DNA from: Smittium mucronatum
Taxonomy: Eukaryota > Kickxellomycota > Harpellomycetes > Harpellales > Legeriomycetaceae
Direction: 5' to 3'
Length of the DNA stretch: 20,417 nucleotides
Assembly (NCBI GenBank): GCA_001953115.1
Contig: LSSL01003283.1
Location: 1-20,417, forward strand
Shown: in pieces, positions 1 through 9,545 of the stretch
How the letters are laid out: each line of letters opens with the position of its first letter
Position numbering within the stretch: position 1 is the stretch's first letter
Translations under genes and position numbers: made by a program
The notes under the pieces: model-generated
Told to the model about the DNA's origin: nothing
What the model saw: only the letters and a program-made list of their open reading frames with translations
The model's database searches: none

Positions 1-396
1 ATGAATTAAGCTCTTTGTCAATGAACAACAGTTCATTGAAGCTATTGAGCTCCTAGTCAGAGCCTACTTCTAACAGGATTAATAAAATTAGGCTCCTACC
101 CAAACGTGGGTTTGATCGACATGGCTTTCCTATAAATAGCTGTTAGACGCTGAGATCCGGCTGACTGTCGAACGCTGGATTTGTGCACTAGACTATGTCT
201 CAGCTGTGCTAAACGATCGGTTCCTCCTGTTTCGAGATGGTCCTCCTCTGGAATCGCTATCCTCCGAATCCCTGTGCGCTGTCTCCACTACTCCCAACCA
301 AGAATAGTACAACGCTGCGTGAAATTTTAGTCTAGGTACTTCGAAAAGTACACTATTAAGCCCCTAAACCACGGCAAGTTATTTCACTCTTAGGGG
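1..396. repeat. GC-richer, hairpin-rich block; probable end of a dispersed mobile or repeated element
   Basis: This block is close to half G+C by eye, while the sequence just to its right is around 15-25%, and the change is abrupt at about 396. It is rich in short perfect hairpins: 19-38 (8-bp stem, AACA loop), 98-111 (5-bp stem), 336-351 (6-bp stem, CGAA loop) and 361-396 (7-bp stem, CCCCTAA against TTAGGGG). A TATAAATA lies at 131-138 and an AATAAA at 80-85. On the minus strand, 96-287 is open for 63 codons without an ATG, and an overlapping frame is also open for about 44 codons. The last 30 bases recur inverted at the right end of the window. No transposase, reverse transcriptase or LTR pair is visible, so the class is unknown. 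Confidence 0.4.
367..396 (+). repeat. Left copy of the 30-bp inverted repeat found at both ends of the window
   Basis: The sequence begins AACCACGGCAAG and ends TTAGGGG at 390-396. Its reverse complement occurs at 20388-20417 with 29 of 30 bases identical; the one difference is T against G at the 13th base. Immediately after TTAGGGG the two copies diverge completely, so this is a true element boundary. The preceding CCCCTAA at 361-367 pairs with TTAGGGG, making the terminus self-complementary. Confidence 0.75.
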
Positions 397-2443
397 AAAA
401 AATTTATCTTTATCAAAGAATTAAATTGGCTAAGGGATGATATTTTACATTTTTGAAAGATCCAAGATTTTTTTTACATAGTTATATTATACCAAGATGA
501 TAAAAAAAATTATATTAATGTGACAATATCCTCAATAATAGGCTGATGAGTGAGATGATTAAATTAAAAATTGTGTATTTAATGAAATAAATGGATCCAT
601 AAAATTAATAAGGTCATAGAAAAAGTAATGGGAAAATGTGAAAATCAAATATTTTTAATTAATCTCTAAAAAATTAAAGGCATCTAATATTAAGAATATT
701 GGAGATTTCTGAGTCAATTCCATAAAATAAATTTGTAAAACTTAAATTAGAGCTATAAAAAAACTAAACAATACCAAATATTAAACGAAAAAAAAATATG
801 AAAATTTCGCTTTTATTGAGAAAGAAATAGCTAAAATACTTTTTAAAATAATCTACATTTTGCATTAAGAATAATTTAATTTTAATACAGCCAGAAATAG
901 TGTGCTTGAGAGATTCAATAATACCAACAAGAAAAATTATACTTATTAAAATTAAAAATTTATAAACAAAATTCTTGGCATATCTAACAAGAAATATTCG
1001 AACTGGAAGTAATTTAATAAATAGTTTCACTTAATTTTTTTTGGAAATTTTCTTGTCTAATTTTTTTTCTCTAAAAATTACAGCATGAATATTATTTAAA
1101 AATAATAAAATTTTAAGTTAATATAATATATCCATGAAAATAATGAAAATATCAGAAATTTTGATATCTCTGAATTTTGAAAAATAAAATAAATCGATGG
1201 AATATTTTTTAACCGGTTTATCTATATCCACGCAAATATTTTTATTTCAGCTGAAATAAACATTTCAACCATGATTTTATTATTTAAATATGTTAAAGTT
1301 ACAGTATTTCAATTAATTTTCTTATTTTAGTAAAAAAAATATAGAATATGCATATCAGTATATATTTTTTTAAAAAGCTCTTTTAGGTTAAATAAAATAA
1401 AGAAAGAAAAAATCATAATTTGGATTTAACTGTTACAAATTCTAAACTTTTTTGATTTTATAATCACTCTATTAAATATATTAAAATAAATCTGAGAATT
1501 ATGTGACTAATATTTTAAGGTATGAAATTATTTTTAGATTTTTATAAAAATAGGTATGGAGCTGCTAGAGCGGCAGAGGGGAGTTGGGTGAAATTTTTAC
1601 AGAAAAATTTCACTTTTTTTAATTTTTTTAAATTAGTTATTATAACTATTTATTAACTTCAAAATAAATTTCCCGTAAAATATATATATATATATTTAAT
1701 ATCTTTATCAGATCAAAAAATGAATAGTAGATTGTATATATAATAATAATAATAATAAATTCCTGAAATCAAATAAGGTTGAAAATAAATAATTAGAGTG
1801 AATATTTGAAATTGATAGAGAAAAAAAAAACCAAAAAATTTTTATTTTACGAAAAAATATGGGAATTAATTAAAAATAGATATAGCTGTTTCTTTAAATT
1901 GTTATTTTCTTTCAATTAAATTTATAAATGGCTTCTTAAGTCCAATTTTAAAAATCCCTTTTTAATCAGTAATTATTTTTTAATAGATCTTCTCTAGAGA
2001 TTTTTATATTTGGCTAATTTTTTTTGTAAAATAATCCATCTAGTTTCTAAAATAGATGATATTTTTAATATTTCAGTTCTATTTTATATAACAAAGGGTA
2101 ATTTCTTTCAGTTAAAATATGAATAGATATAATATTTGACTTTTATTTTTTTAACATCAAAGCATTTTCAATTGAATATAAATTGAATATCGCTTTAGCT
2201 TTGAAAAAAATCGATTATTTATATTTCGCAATACTTGTGGTTTTAAATATTAATTGAATTTTTTTTGCGCGCAATAAAAAAATAAATAATAGAGGATAGA
2301 AAATGATAGTTAGAATGAAATTAAAAATAAAAAAGGTTATAAAAATTAATTTAAAATATAATTTTATAATTCTATAAGGTAAATATAATATATAAAAAGT
2401 CGCAATGCGCAGAATAATGTAAGATGTTTGTATAAAAATGTAA
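397..2443. other. AT desert, no supported gene
   Basis: This stretch is extremely AT-rich (the 60 bases from 2341 hold only 4 G or C by eye) with frequent stops in all frames. It contains a (TA)n run at 1681-1695, a (TAA)n run at 1741-1758, and a T-run followed by GCGCGC at 2259-2272. The minus-strand open frame at 764-1030 lacks an ATG and is only a Phe/Ile/Lys translation of AT-rich DNA. I see no RNA gene here. Confidence 0.6.
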
Positions 2444-2713
2444 GGAACATATTGGGTCTTGGAAATGGCTAGGATTGATAATTTTGTTATGGATGTGATA
2501 TATTTTAAGCAAAGAAGGAATGAGGAAATAAGAAACTTATCTAAAAGCTTGCATTCAAAAAAGTGGGGATGCGAGCTGTTTATAAAGGATAAGAATTAAA
2601 TTGGTGATATATTATATAAAACTTTAACAAAGGGGTAATGTGAGCAACCAATAATGATTGGATCATTAAAAAAATTCACTAAAAAGAGTGTTTTTCCGTT
2701 TTTTATAGTGTAA
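2444..2713 (+). pseudogene. Possible decayed copia-type RNase H C-terminus (very tentative)
   Basis: One plus-strand frame is readable across about 90 codons with two internal stops, at 2597-2599 and 2636-2638. It contains MDVIYFKQR at 2489-2515 and, around the first stop, FIKDKN then IGDILYKTLTKG. These resemble two landmarks near the end of Ty1/copia polyproteins: the 'HIDVRYHFIRE' segment and the 'ADILTKPL' segment of RNase H. The gap between them is longer here than usual. No reverse transcriptase motif is readable upstream, and no LTR was found. If real, it is dead and very old; chance resemblance in AT-rich DNA is a serious alternative. Confidence 0.2.
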
Positions 2714-3722
2714 AAAGAAAATTTAAAACAAAAAACCTTTTATTAGTCTATTATTTTATAATTAAAATAAATGGTGTTTTAATATTTAAATCAGAGTTTT
2801 AAGTTTCTTATATATTTTTTAAAATTAAGTATTATGAATAAATTTCAAAATTATATGAATTAGTTTTATTTTACGTCAAACATATATATATTTATTAATT
2901 TCATGTTACATTTACAGAGGAATATATAAACGCAAATATTAAAAGTTGTAGCCATATATCTAAAAATATGGACAAAAATATCCAAATAAATTTAATTTTT
3001 AATTTATTAATAAAAAAACAGCAGATTTTTTTATTTTTAAATAAAATTATAGGCAATTAGATTATATTTTCAACAATAAAATATATTTAATCAATCTTTT
3101 AATTGGTTTTTATATGTATATATCTATAAAAGATAAAATTATAAAGGAAATTTCAATATTTTAATACATACCAGATCAAATTTATCCGATTATTATCTAT
3201 TTTTGACTCTGTTTAGCCAATTAGAAACGCTGTAATTATCGGAATTTACAATATATTATAGTAGAATAAAATAAATGTATTTTATCCTTTGAAAATATAT
3301 ATCCTATTCTTATATCAGTTATTTTTAGTTTTTAATTATACCTGTAGTTTTAAAAAATAGATAATAATAACACAGCAAATTAATATAGCAATCACAAAAA
3401 GATTAAAAATAAATCAAATTAAGTCTAAGCACTACTTAAATTGTATATATAATATATTGGGAGCAACCATATGATATTTATTTTACAATAATAATTATTT
3501 TTTGTAATTAAATATGAATTTGGAATCATTTTCGTGAATGTATAATTTTATATCAGATTTTTGTGGCGGTAAAGTTTAAATTTATTGAAGTTTATTTAAT
3601 ACAATTATCCATAAATTTTTTAGCGCAAGCTCCATTGGTTGATTAATTTTTAAAATAATATAAATAAAAATCTTTAAAATTTTTAGAATAATACCGAGAC
3701 GATAATTTATTGATAATCTCTA

Positions 3723-3746
3723 TTTTTTATTTTTATTTTTATTTTT
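3723..3746. repeat. (TTTTTA)n microsatellite
   Basis: Hexamer-period T5A repeat of about four units. The complementary motif, AAAAAT, forms a similar run at 14231-14258. Confidence 0.8.
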
Positions 3747-4603
3747 GGATAATAGTAAAAATAATCCTCAATATATTCATGAGTTTAAAGAAAAATATTT
3801 AATTTGTCAGAAAAATGGCAATTTTTTTCGTGTATATTGCTATGGAAGTAATATTTTATTAAATATAAATTATTATCTATCCGGGATTTAACAAAAAAAA
3901 TATAGAATTATGGAATTGAACCAGAAAAGAATCTTGTAAATATAATCATATAAATCATGATAATATGGTCTCCTATTAAATTTAATAATTAAATTTTAGA
4001 TTATTTACCTGTGTAAATTAGGTTTTTTAGTAAAAAAATCGATCCTAATTTTTTTATTATTATCTTTGCTTAAATGATTTTATCTAAAGTATCATGAAAA
4101 ATTGACAGATTTTTTATTCATTTTTCTCGAACCAAAAATCAAAATTATTATCTAATTCTATTTTTTTGTTAAAAAAATAATGATATTTATATTCGGTATA
4201 TGGAATTTTAATGTGTAATAATATTTATTTTTTTAGAGACAACAATAAGCTAAAAAAAAAAAAAAGTTGAAAATATCCTAATTGAAAAGCTTCATTTAAT
4301 AAGTGCTATAAAACATGTTTATCCTTTACTTTATTATTTTTTTATCTTCATATTAAAATGCAAGTGTTTATATATGGTTATTTTATCACACCGATAAATT
4401 TAAATAAAATGTACTACCATTTTAAAAATAATACAATCAAATTTAAGGAAAAGTGGTAAGAAATATATAATAATAAAAAATATAATTTCAAAATTAATCT
4501 TTTTTAAAAAATTTTCATACAGCCTAATGAATAATATGTTGTAAAGTTAAAATAATTTAATTGGATTGTATTTAGAGTTTTTCAATAAATAAAGATATCT
4601 AAA

Positions 4604-4624
4604 TTGAATATTGAATATTGAATA
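4604..4624. repeat. Three tandem TTGAATA heptamers
   Basis: Three perfect copies in a row, flanked on both sides by ATAAAGATATC (about 4588 and 4635). No function is inferred. Confidence 0.75.
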
Positions 4625-6136
4625 TTCTTGATTTATAAAGATATCAAGTATGTGATTACAAAAAGATTGATGTTTTCACATAATAACAAATATTAATTAT
4701 ATATTTAAAAAAGGGTTGTATCTTTAAAATTGAGTTGAATTTTGATATTGATATGAGTTTATTTTCAAAAAAAGATAATAGTAGCTTTTCTTACTAATAC
4801 TTTTTAATCAATAACACTTATGAAGAGTTGAAGAATCCATTTAAATAAAAGATATTTTTTAAATAAAGATCCGATAAGTAAATAGCAAAAATCTTGCGTC
4901 TAAACAAAACAATAAAGATAAATGAGGGCGGCTAATATTATACAATCCAAGATAAAACTTTTGCAGATCAATAAAAGGATGGATGTTCAAAGAAATGATA
5001 AGCAATTATGTTTTTGTAAGTTTTGTTGCGAATTAACATTTGTGTTACGAAAAAAATAAAAATTTTGGGGAGAGGGCTTATTTATATCAGAAATTTTTAT
5101 TTTTAGATAGGTTGTGGTACGATAATTATGTATATATATTAATTTTTTGTTGATAGTAGATTTTTTATCAAAAAAAGAAATATAATATAAAAAAAGCTAA
5201 AAATGATATATACTTACTTTCGCTTCCAATAAATAAACTCAAAAGAATATCATGCTATTTTTTTAAAATAAATAAGGAAAAAACAGAAATAGATCTAATA
5301 AAGATGAAAAATAATTCTTGTATTTACATAAGTTTTAAAATAATAGAGCAACGGAACTATTCACCCAATTTTCGATTACTAAAAGTTATAAATTAATCGT
5401 TTAATTTAAGTTTACGTATTTCAAGAAAAAAGAACATTTTTAATCATGAACAAAATATTTTTTCTATAAAATAATAGGAAGAAAGGGTAGGCGAAAGTGA
5501 TAGTAGGTGGATGGTCTTGACACTATTCTAGTCAAATAAAATTTCAGTTGAAGTTAATTCAGGTTAGTTGTAGGTTGTATTGTTTTTGTACCAAGAGTGG
5601 TTTTATATGATTCCAATTTCACTTAAAGTAGTTGCATTATTATTTCAAAACCGAAGAAAATAAGTTCGAGCTCATATTTGGGAAATCTTGCACATTAGTT
5701 TGATTGCATCACAAATAAAACGATAAAGATTGATTTTGGAATAAATCCATTGAATTTCCCTAAAATATATCAAAGATTTTTCTATTAGTAAACACTAAGA
5801 TGATTGTGAGAGTTCTACAACATTTCATCCAAAAAAACTGTGTATATATGATAACTTTATTAAATCTAGCAAGTATGTATTCAGTATCCAATAGACTTGG
5901 GTTAGAAATCCAATTATTTGTTGCCATCCATAATAAAATTTAAATAAATAAATAAACATGCTTTCTCTATTAAAATGCTTTTAAAAACTTTTCAAGATTT
6001 TTTATGGATTTTCTTTCTTATTAAAGTCATGATATTATTTACAGTTCATATTTTTAAAGATTTTATTATGTTTTGAGAATATTTTTTTCGACGCTTAGTG
6101 GCGTATAGGAGATAAAAAAAAGAATTTACCAATATT

Positions 6137-6230
6137 CATTGGATGATGTCTTCATTTGGTGAAATGTCCATTGGGTCAATGTGTATTTGATGAAATGTCA
6201 TTTGGTTCAAAAAATGGGGCCAAATGTCGC
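6137..6230. repeat. Decayed minisatellite, about 16-bp unit CATTTGGTGAAATGTC
   Basis: About five degenerate units are visible: 6137-6150, 6151-6168, 6169-6183, 6184-6199 and 6200-6228. The shared core is CATTTGG followed by GAAATGTC or CAAATGTC. Each unit is partly self-complementary (CATTTGG against CAAATG), so the array can fold. A GC-rich tail, GCGGCACCGATTATGGGGC, follows. Arrays of this type often mark transposon ends or subterminal regions, but no partner end was found. Confidence 0.65.
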
Positions 6231-7186
6231 GGCACCGATTATGGGGCAAGGGTTCATTTTTCTTGACTAAATAAATCGAAAGATGAGGATTTCCAAAACT
6301 CGGACCTTTAATGTTCTCTAGTACGAGTGACTAATTTTTAAACCATTTCTATAGTTATCAGTAATAGATATACCCTATTGGGTGAATATAAAAACTAATC
6401 CAGTCGAGTATGATAATTTAATTTAGTAATACAATTTTTTTTTTTGCGCGCTCGAAGTAATACAAATACAGAAATTTGGAATTGGAAAGGAATGTTAGCC
6501 AAAAATCGAGTTTATTTGATTATTGGAATATATGGTGGCTGTTTTACTAATATAAAAATACTGACTAGCAAATAAAAACCTGAGAAATTTAGGTTTTGAG
6601 ATATCTAAGGATTGGTAATTTACAAGATAAAACGATTAGCTTTTAGTCACGATTTACTAATTGATTGATTGATTTTTTTTTAGTTGCATAAAAGGTAATG
6701 GCCAATAAATAGCCTAAAATTGAGGCCGGGAGACGGTTACAGGTTTCTATTGAATTCAAATTTAAAAGTATTTTGCCATAAGCTCTAACTGACAAAGGCT
6801 TTAAAAAATCTATGACTAGAGAAAAAAAAACTTTCTGCTTAGCCCCTAATAAAATTGAACAGGTTACCAATTTGAAAAAAACCAATAACGCTTGCCAGAG
6901 ATTAAACACAATCTTTTTTTTTTGGAAGAAGCTCTGGTTGAGCTAATTTTCATGATTTATTAAGCCATCTCGGGAAGCAGGGGAGAACATAGCGAAGTCC
7001 CATTCTTATACTTTTACGAATAATGTTTTACAAGTATAACTTTTATCGCCACCAGCGCATAATACTTTAGATTTTTTGCATAGAATTGAAAGAAATCTAT
7101 TTGGGGACAACAAAATAACCAATAGAATGAATGTATATCTCAAGCGGAAATCAAGCCGGAGTATTGGCCGAAAATATTGGTGCAAT
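6231..7186. other. Repeat-rich spacer without a supported gene
   Basis: The composition is milder than in the deserts. A run of 11 T followed by GCGCGC sits at 6435-6451, matching the motif at 2259-2272. The minus-strand open frames at 6643-6909 (GTG start) and 7006-7233 (whose ATG lies between the two TTAA-bounded repeat ends) have no recognisable domain. I take them as chance frames, or at most remnants. Confidence 0.5.
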
Positions 7187-7405
7187 TTAACCCTTTCAAG
7201 GCTGATGGTACAAAAATACCCTTCATTTTTCATTTAACACTTTCCGGGCCCAAATTTGTGCCTTGCCTCTATTTGCTTATATTTACAATTACAATTGGTT
7301 CAAAAATATGATCAGACCAATGATATACAAATAAAATTAAACTAATAATAACATTGAGCGAAAAGTGGAAGCCATTTTATGTACCATCGCCCCTGAAGGG
7401 GTTAA
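7187..7405. mobile_element. TTAA-bounded inverted-repeat element A (piggyBac-like MITE?)
   Basis: The left end is TTAA at 7187-7190 followed by CCCTTTCAAGG and GATGGTACA. The right end, read on the minus strand from 7405 to 7380, gives TTAA, CCCCTTCAGGG and GATGGTACA: 22 of 26 positions match. A TTAA target duplication and ends starting CCC are the hallmarks of piggyBac-type elements. Only about 211 bp lie between the TTAAs and there is no transposase, so this would be a non-autonomous element. Its interior contains the left end of element B, and its right end lies inside B, so the two interleave rather than nest. Confidence 0.55.
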
Positions 7406-7516
7406 TGCTATCATAAAAAAATACTATTTACATACTATTGGATAACATCAGTCAATTATAATAGTAAATAAGAGCAAATAGGAGTAAGGCGCAAGTTCGG
7501 GCCTGTAAAGGGTCAA
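7234..7516. mobile_element. Inverted-repeat element B, interleaved with A (piggyBac-like MITE?)
   Basis: The left arm is 7234-7297 (TTAA then CACTTTCCGGGCCC). The right arm is 7453-7516, which on the minus strand reads TTGA then CCCTTTACAGGCCC. The arms match at about 50 of 64 positions without gaps, and weaker similarity continues inward. About 10 of the 14 differences are transitions, suggesting age and C-to-T decay. The left boundary is TTAA and the right is a degenerate TTGA. There is no coding capacity. The arm order across the locus is A, B, A-inverted, B-inverted. Confidence 0.6.
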
Positions 7517-7536
7517 TCTACTGATGATTAAAGGGT

Positions 7537-7561
7537 GGGGGGGGGGGAAGAAGTTTTTTTT
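7537..7561. repeat. G11 run plus T8 run, first of a pair
   Basis: Eleven G are followed by AAGAAG and eight T. A near twin (G12, AAAG, T10) lies at 7758-7783, about 221 bp away in the same orientation. G-runs this long are rare in such AT-rich DNA. Confidence 0.75.
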
Positions 7562-7757
7562 CGCGGGAAGTTTGTGACGAGAATAGTTATATCTTAACTT
7601 TTTTAGGATCTACTGTACAAAACTGGCAATTAATTTATGGTCAATATTCAACTCTGGTTTTTTCATTATCAGTGGTGATTGGGTTAATTAATCTCTTGTA
7701 CAAATGTAAAATGATGAATTGGGTGGATAGGAGCTTACATAATTTTAGGTTCGGAAT

Positions 7758-7783
7758 GGGGGGGGGGGGAAAGTTTTTTTTTT
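7758..7783. repeat. G12 run plus T10 run, second of a pair
   Basis: Twelve G are followed by AAAG and ten T; see the partner at 7537-7561. The sequence between the two shows no matching duplication by eye beyond the motif itself. Confidence 0.75.
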
Positions 7784-9398
7784 GTTAAGGTTTTTGTTGG
7801 CAGATATCCGGGAATGAGTTAAATGTATCAAATAAAATCCCCATAAAAAGAAAAAGTAGAAGGAGCTTAAAGTGTCTTTTAGCATGAAGAATATTTTATT
7901 AGTGGTTATTGAGCATTTGCCTACAGCGTCTAATTATTATAGCCCTTAAATAAGATGTATTGGCAAATTACATTCACTGTTTAGTCTTTTAGCATCCAAA
8001 AAAGTAAATAAGCTCAAGTCATTAGCCTATTTAAGTTATCATGAAAATAGAACAGCTTTACTAAATTGGTCTATTTTGAGTGAAGGTTTTGCTAATTATG
8101 AATCACAATAATGGGCAGTAAAATTCAAGGGTTTTACTTTGGTGATTTTAATTTGCTACTTTTGACAAATTGGTGCTTTTTCCCTAATACTATGATTAAT
8201 ATTCGTAACGTATAATTATTTTTTGATGATTCGGGTCATTTAATCTATTTATTAATTGTGTGATTTTATTTTATGCTTCTTCGTAATATTGATATTGTCA
8301 GGAATCAATGAGCTTTCTTCTTTTATTTTCTGTCAAAAACCCTAAATACAATTAGCTCATGTATTTAATATTGGATTTATAAAAAAGTTTTCAAAACGAA
8401 ATAATAAGCATTTGGTGTCACAATATTCGGTTTATGCAGACAGGTATCATTTAATTTGCGAGAATTAAAGGTCAGATATATGTGTGATTTATAATTAATC
8501 AAATGGTAAGGTTACACAGAACTAATATCATCATCTGAATCCATTTTTACTCATGAAGCTTTATAGGTGTGGTTTCTTTTATTGAATTGGCTGTGCATAA
8601 ATAAGGATGCTCCACAGAAATGCAATAGTATATGCCTAGTTGGAAAAATAGTTATGCAAACCAATTATTGTTGGACATGATTTGGTGCAATTAGCGACTC
8701 GTCTATGTCTATTGGATGGGATTCAAATATGCCTATAATCAGATTCCCAGACAATTGGATTTTCTGAGGAATCCTTGAGAAACAAATTTATAGGATGGGT
8801 CAGAAATCTGGTCATTCTCAGGCTCTCTCTGGAAATTTCCATTCGTTGAAAAAAACAGATGCATGACACTCGCTAACCTTTTTAGGAAAGAAGCATGGTG
8901 AATTTTCAGATGGACAGCAGATTAACGTGGCAGTGTGGTCGTCTTTAGGTTTCCCAATGTTTTTTACTGGCTATTATTGTTTTTTCATGTTGTTATCGAA
9001 AGATATTGGCAAGATCAATATATTCACTCTTTAGAATTGCTGTCTATATTCTCACTAACAGCAAAAATTGTAAAATTCTCTCGTGGAAAAATAGCGAATA
9101 AGAAAGAATCATTATGGGGAAAGTAAGTTGCGTTCTAGTCTAAGGGCGAAATGCATGACAATTGACTCATTCTGTCCATATCAGCAAACTTTACGTCTGT
9201 AGATTTTTCTCTACAAAATAACTTTACATCTAAATCTATTCTAAAAAGTCCCTTCTCTCTAAAACTTCCCTTTTTATCCAAATCCTTCAATATTATGCTG
9301 TGATTTTCCTTACGACTTGCGGCACACACTATTTATACAAAAATCTTCTCCTCAGTATTCCTGGGTCATATAGCCCAAACGCCTTGTAAAATAATAGC
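7784..9398. other. Spacer upstream of the Sel1 gene, no supported gene
   Basis: Moderately AT-rich. Between about 8640 and 9330 the composition rises, and several short frames read plausibly for 20-60 codons. None has an ATG with a conserved domain, and they disagree in frame and strand. They include a plus-strand frame at 8935-9126 starting GTG, and a minus-strand frame at 9135-9329 starting GTG. A decayed gene cannot be excluded. Confidence 0.45.
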
Positions 9399-9405
9399 TA
9401 TATAA
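9399..9405 (+). promoter_or_regulatory. Candidate TATA element of the Sel1 gene
   Basis: TATATAA lies about 141 bp upstream of the ATG. The last 50 bp before the ATG are C/A-rich with no further ATG, as expected of a short fungal leader. This is weak evidence because such strings are common here. Confidence 0.25.
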
Positions 9406-9545
9406 TTAATTTAATAAAATCAACATCTTAAAACGTATTTTAGTCACATTTTGCACTCGCCATCCCCAGAAAGTAAATGTTTAGTCGCTTATCAAAATAA
9501 AGTCCATCAGCAGCTTTCATTCACACTCCCAGAAAACTACACAAG

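Larger units (their letters stand above)
2714..6136. other. AT desert, no supported gene
   Basis: This is AT-rich sequence with no ATG-started open frame of useful length. It holds a (TTTTTA)n run at 3723-3746, a poly-A run near 4251, and three tandem heptamers TTGAATA at 4604-4624. The heptamers lie between two direct copies of ATAAAGATATC about 47 bp apart. From about 5.4 kb the base composition becomes less extreme, but no protein or RNA could be recognised. Confidence 0.55.

Noticed and set aside
361..396. CCCCTAA/TTAGGGG read as telomere repeats
   Set aside because: There is only one unit on each side, no tandem array, and unique sequence continues, so it is not a telomere; it is better seen as an element terminus.
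541..580. CTGATGAG resembling a hammerhead ribozyme core
   Set aside because: No matching GAAA strand and no flanking helices are present, so the fold cannot form.
764..1030. Minus-strand 88-codon open frame
   Set aside because: It starts with GTG, not ATG, and is a Phe/Ile/Leu/Lys translation of AT-rich DNA with no motif.
6643..6909. Minus-strand 88-codon open frame next to the repeat cluster
   Set aside because: It has a GTG start, no recognised domain and poor continuity upstream; it may be a remnant but cannot be supported.
7006..7233. Minus-strand 75-codon open frame with an ATG
   Set aside because: Its start and first codons lie inside the left arm region of element A, and the peptide has no domain.
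8640..9126. Coding-like stretches on the plus strand upstream of the Sel1 gene, including a 63-codon frame
   Set aside because: The readable pieces switch frame, the longest begins with GTG, and no protein family or transposase motif could be matched with confidence.
9135..9329. Minus-strand 64-codon frame divergent from the Sel1 gene
   Set aside because: It has a GTG start, no conserved motif, and lies in the likely promoter region of the Sel1 gene.
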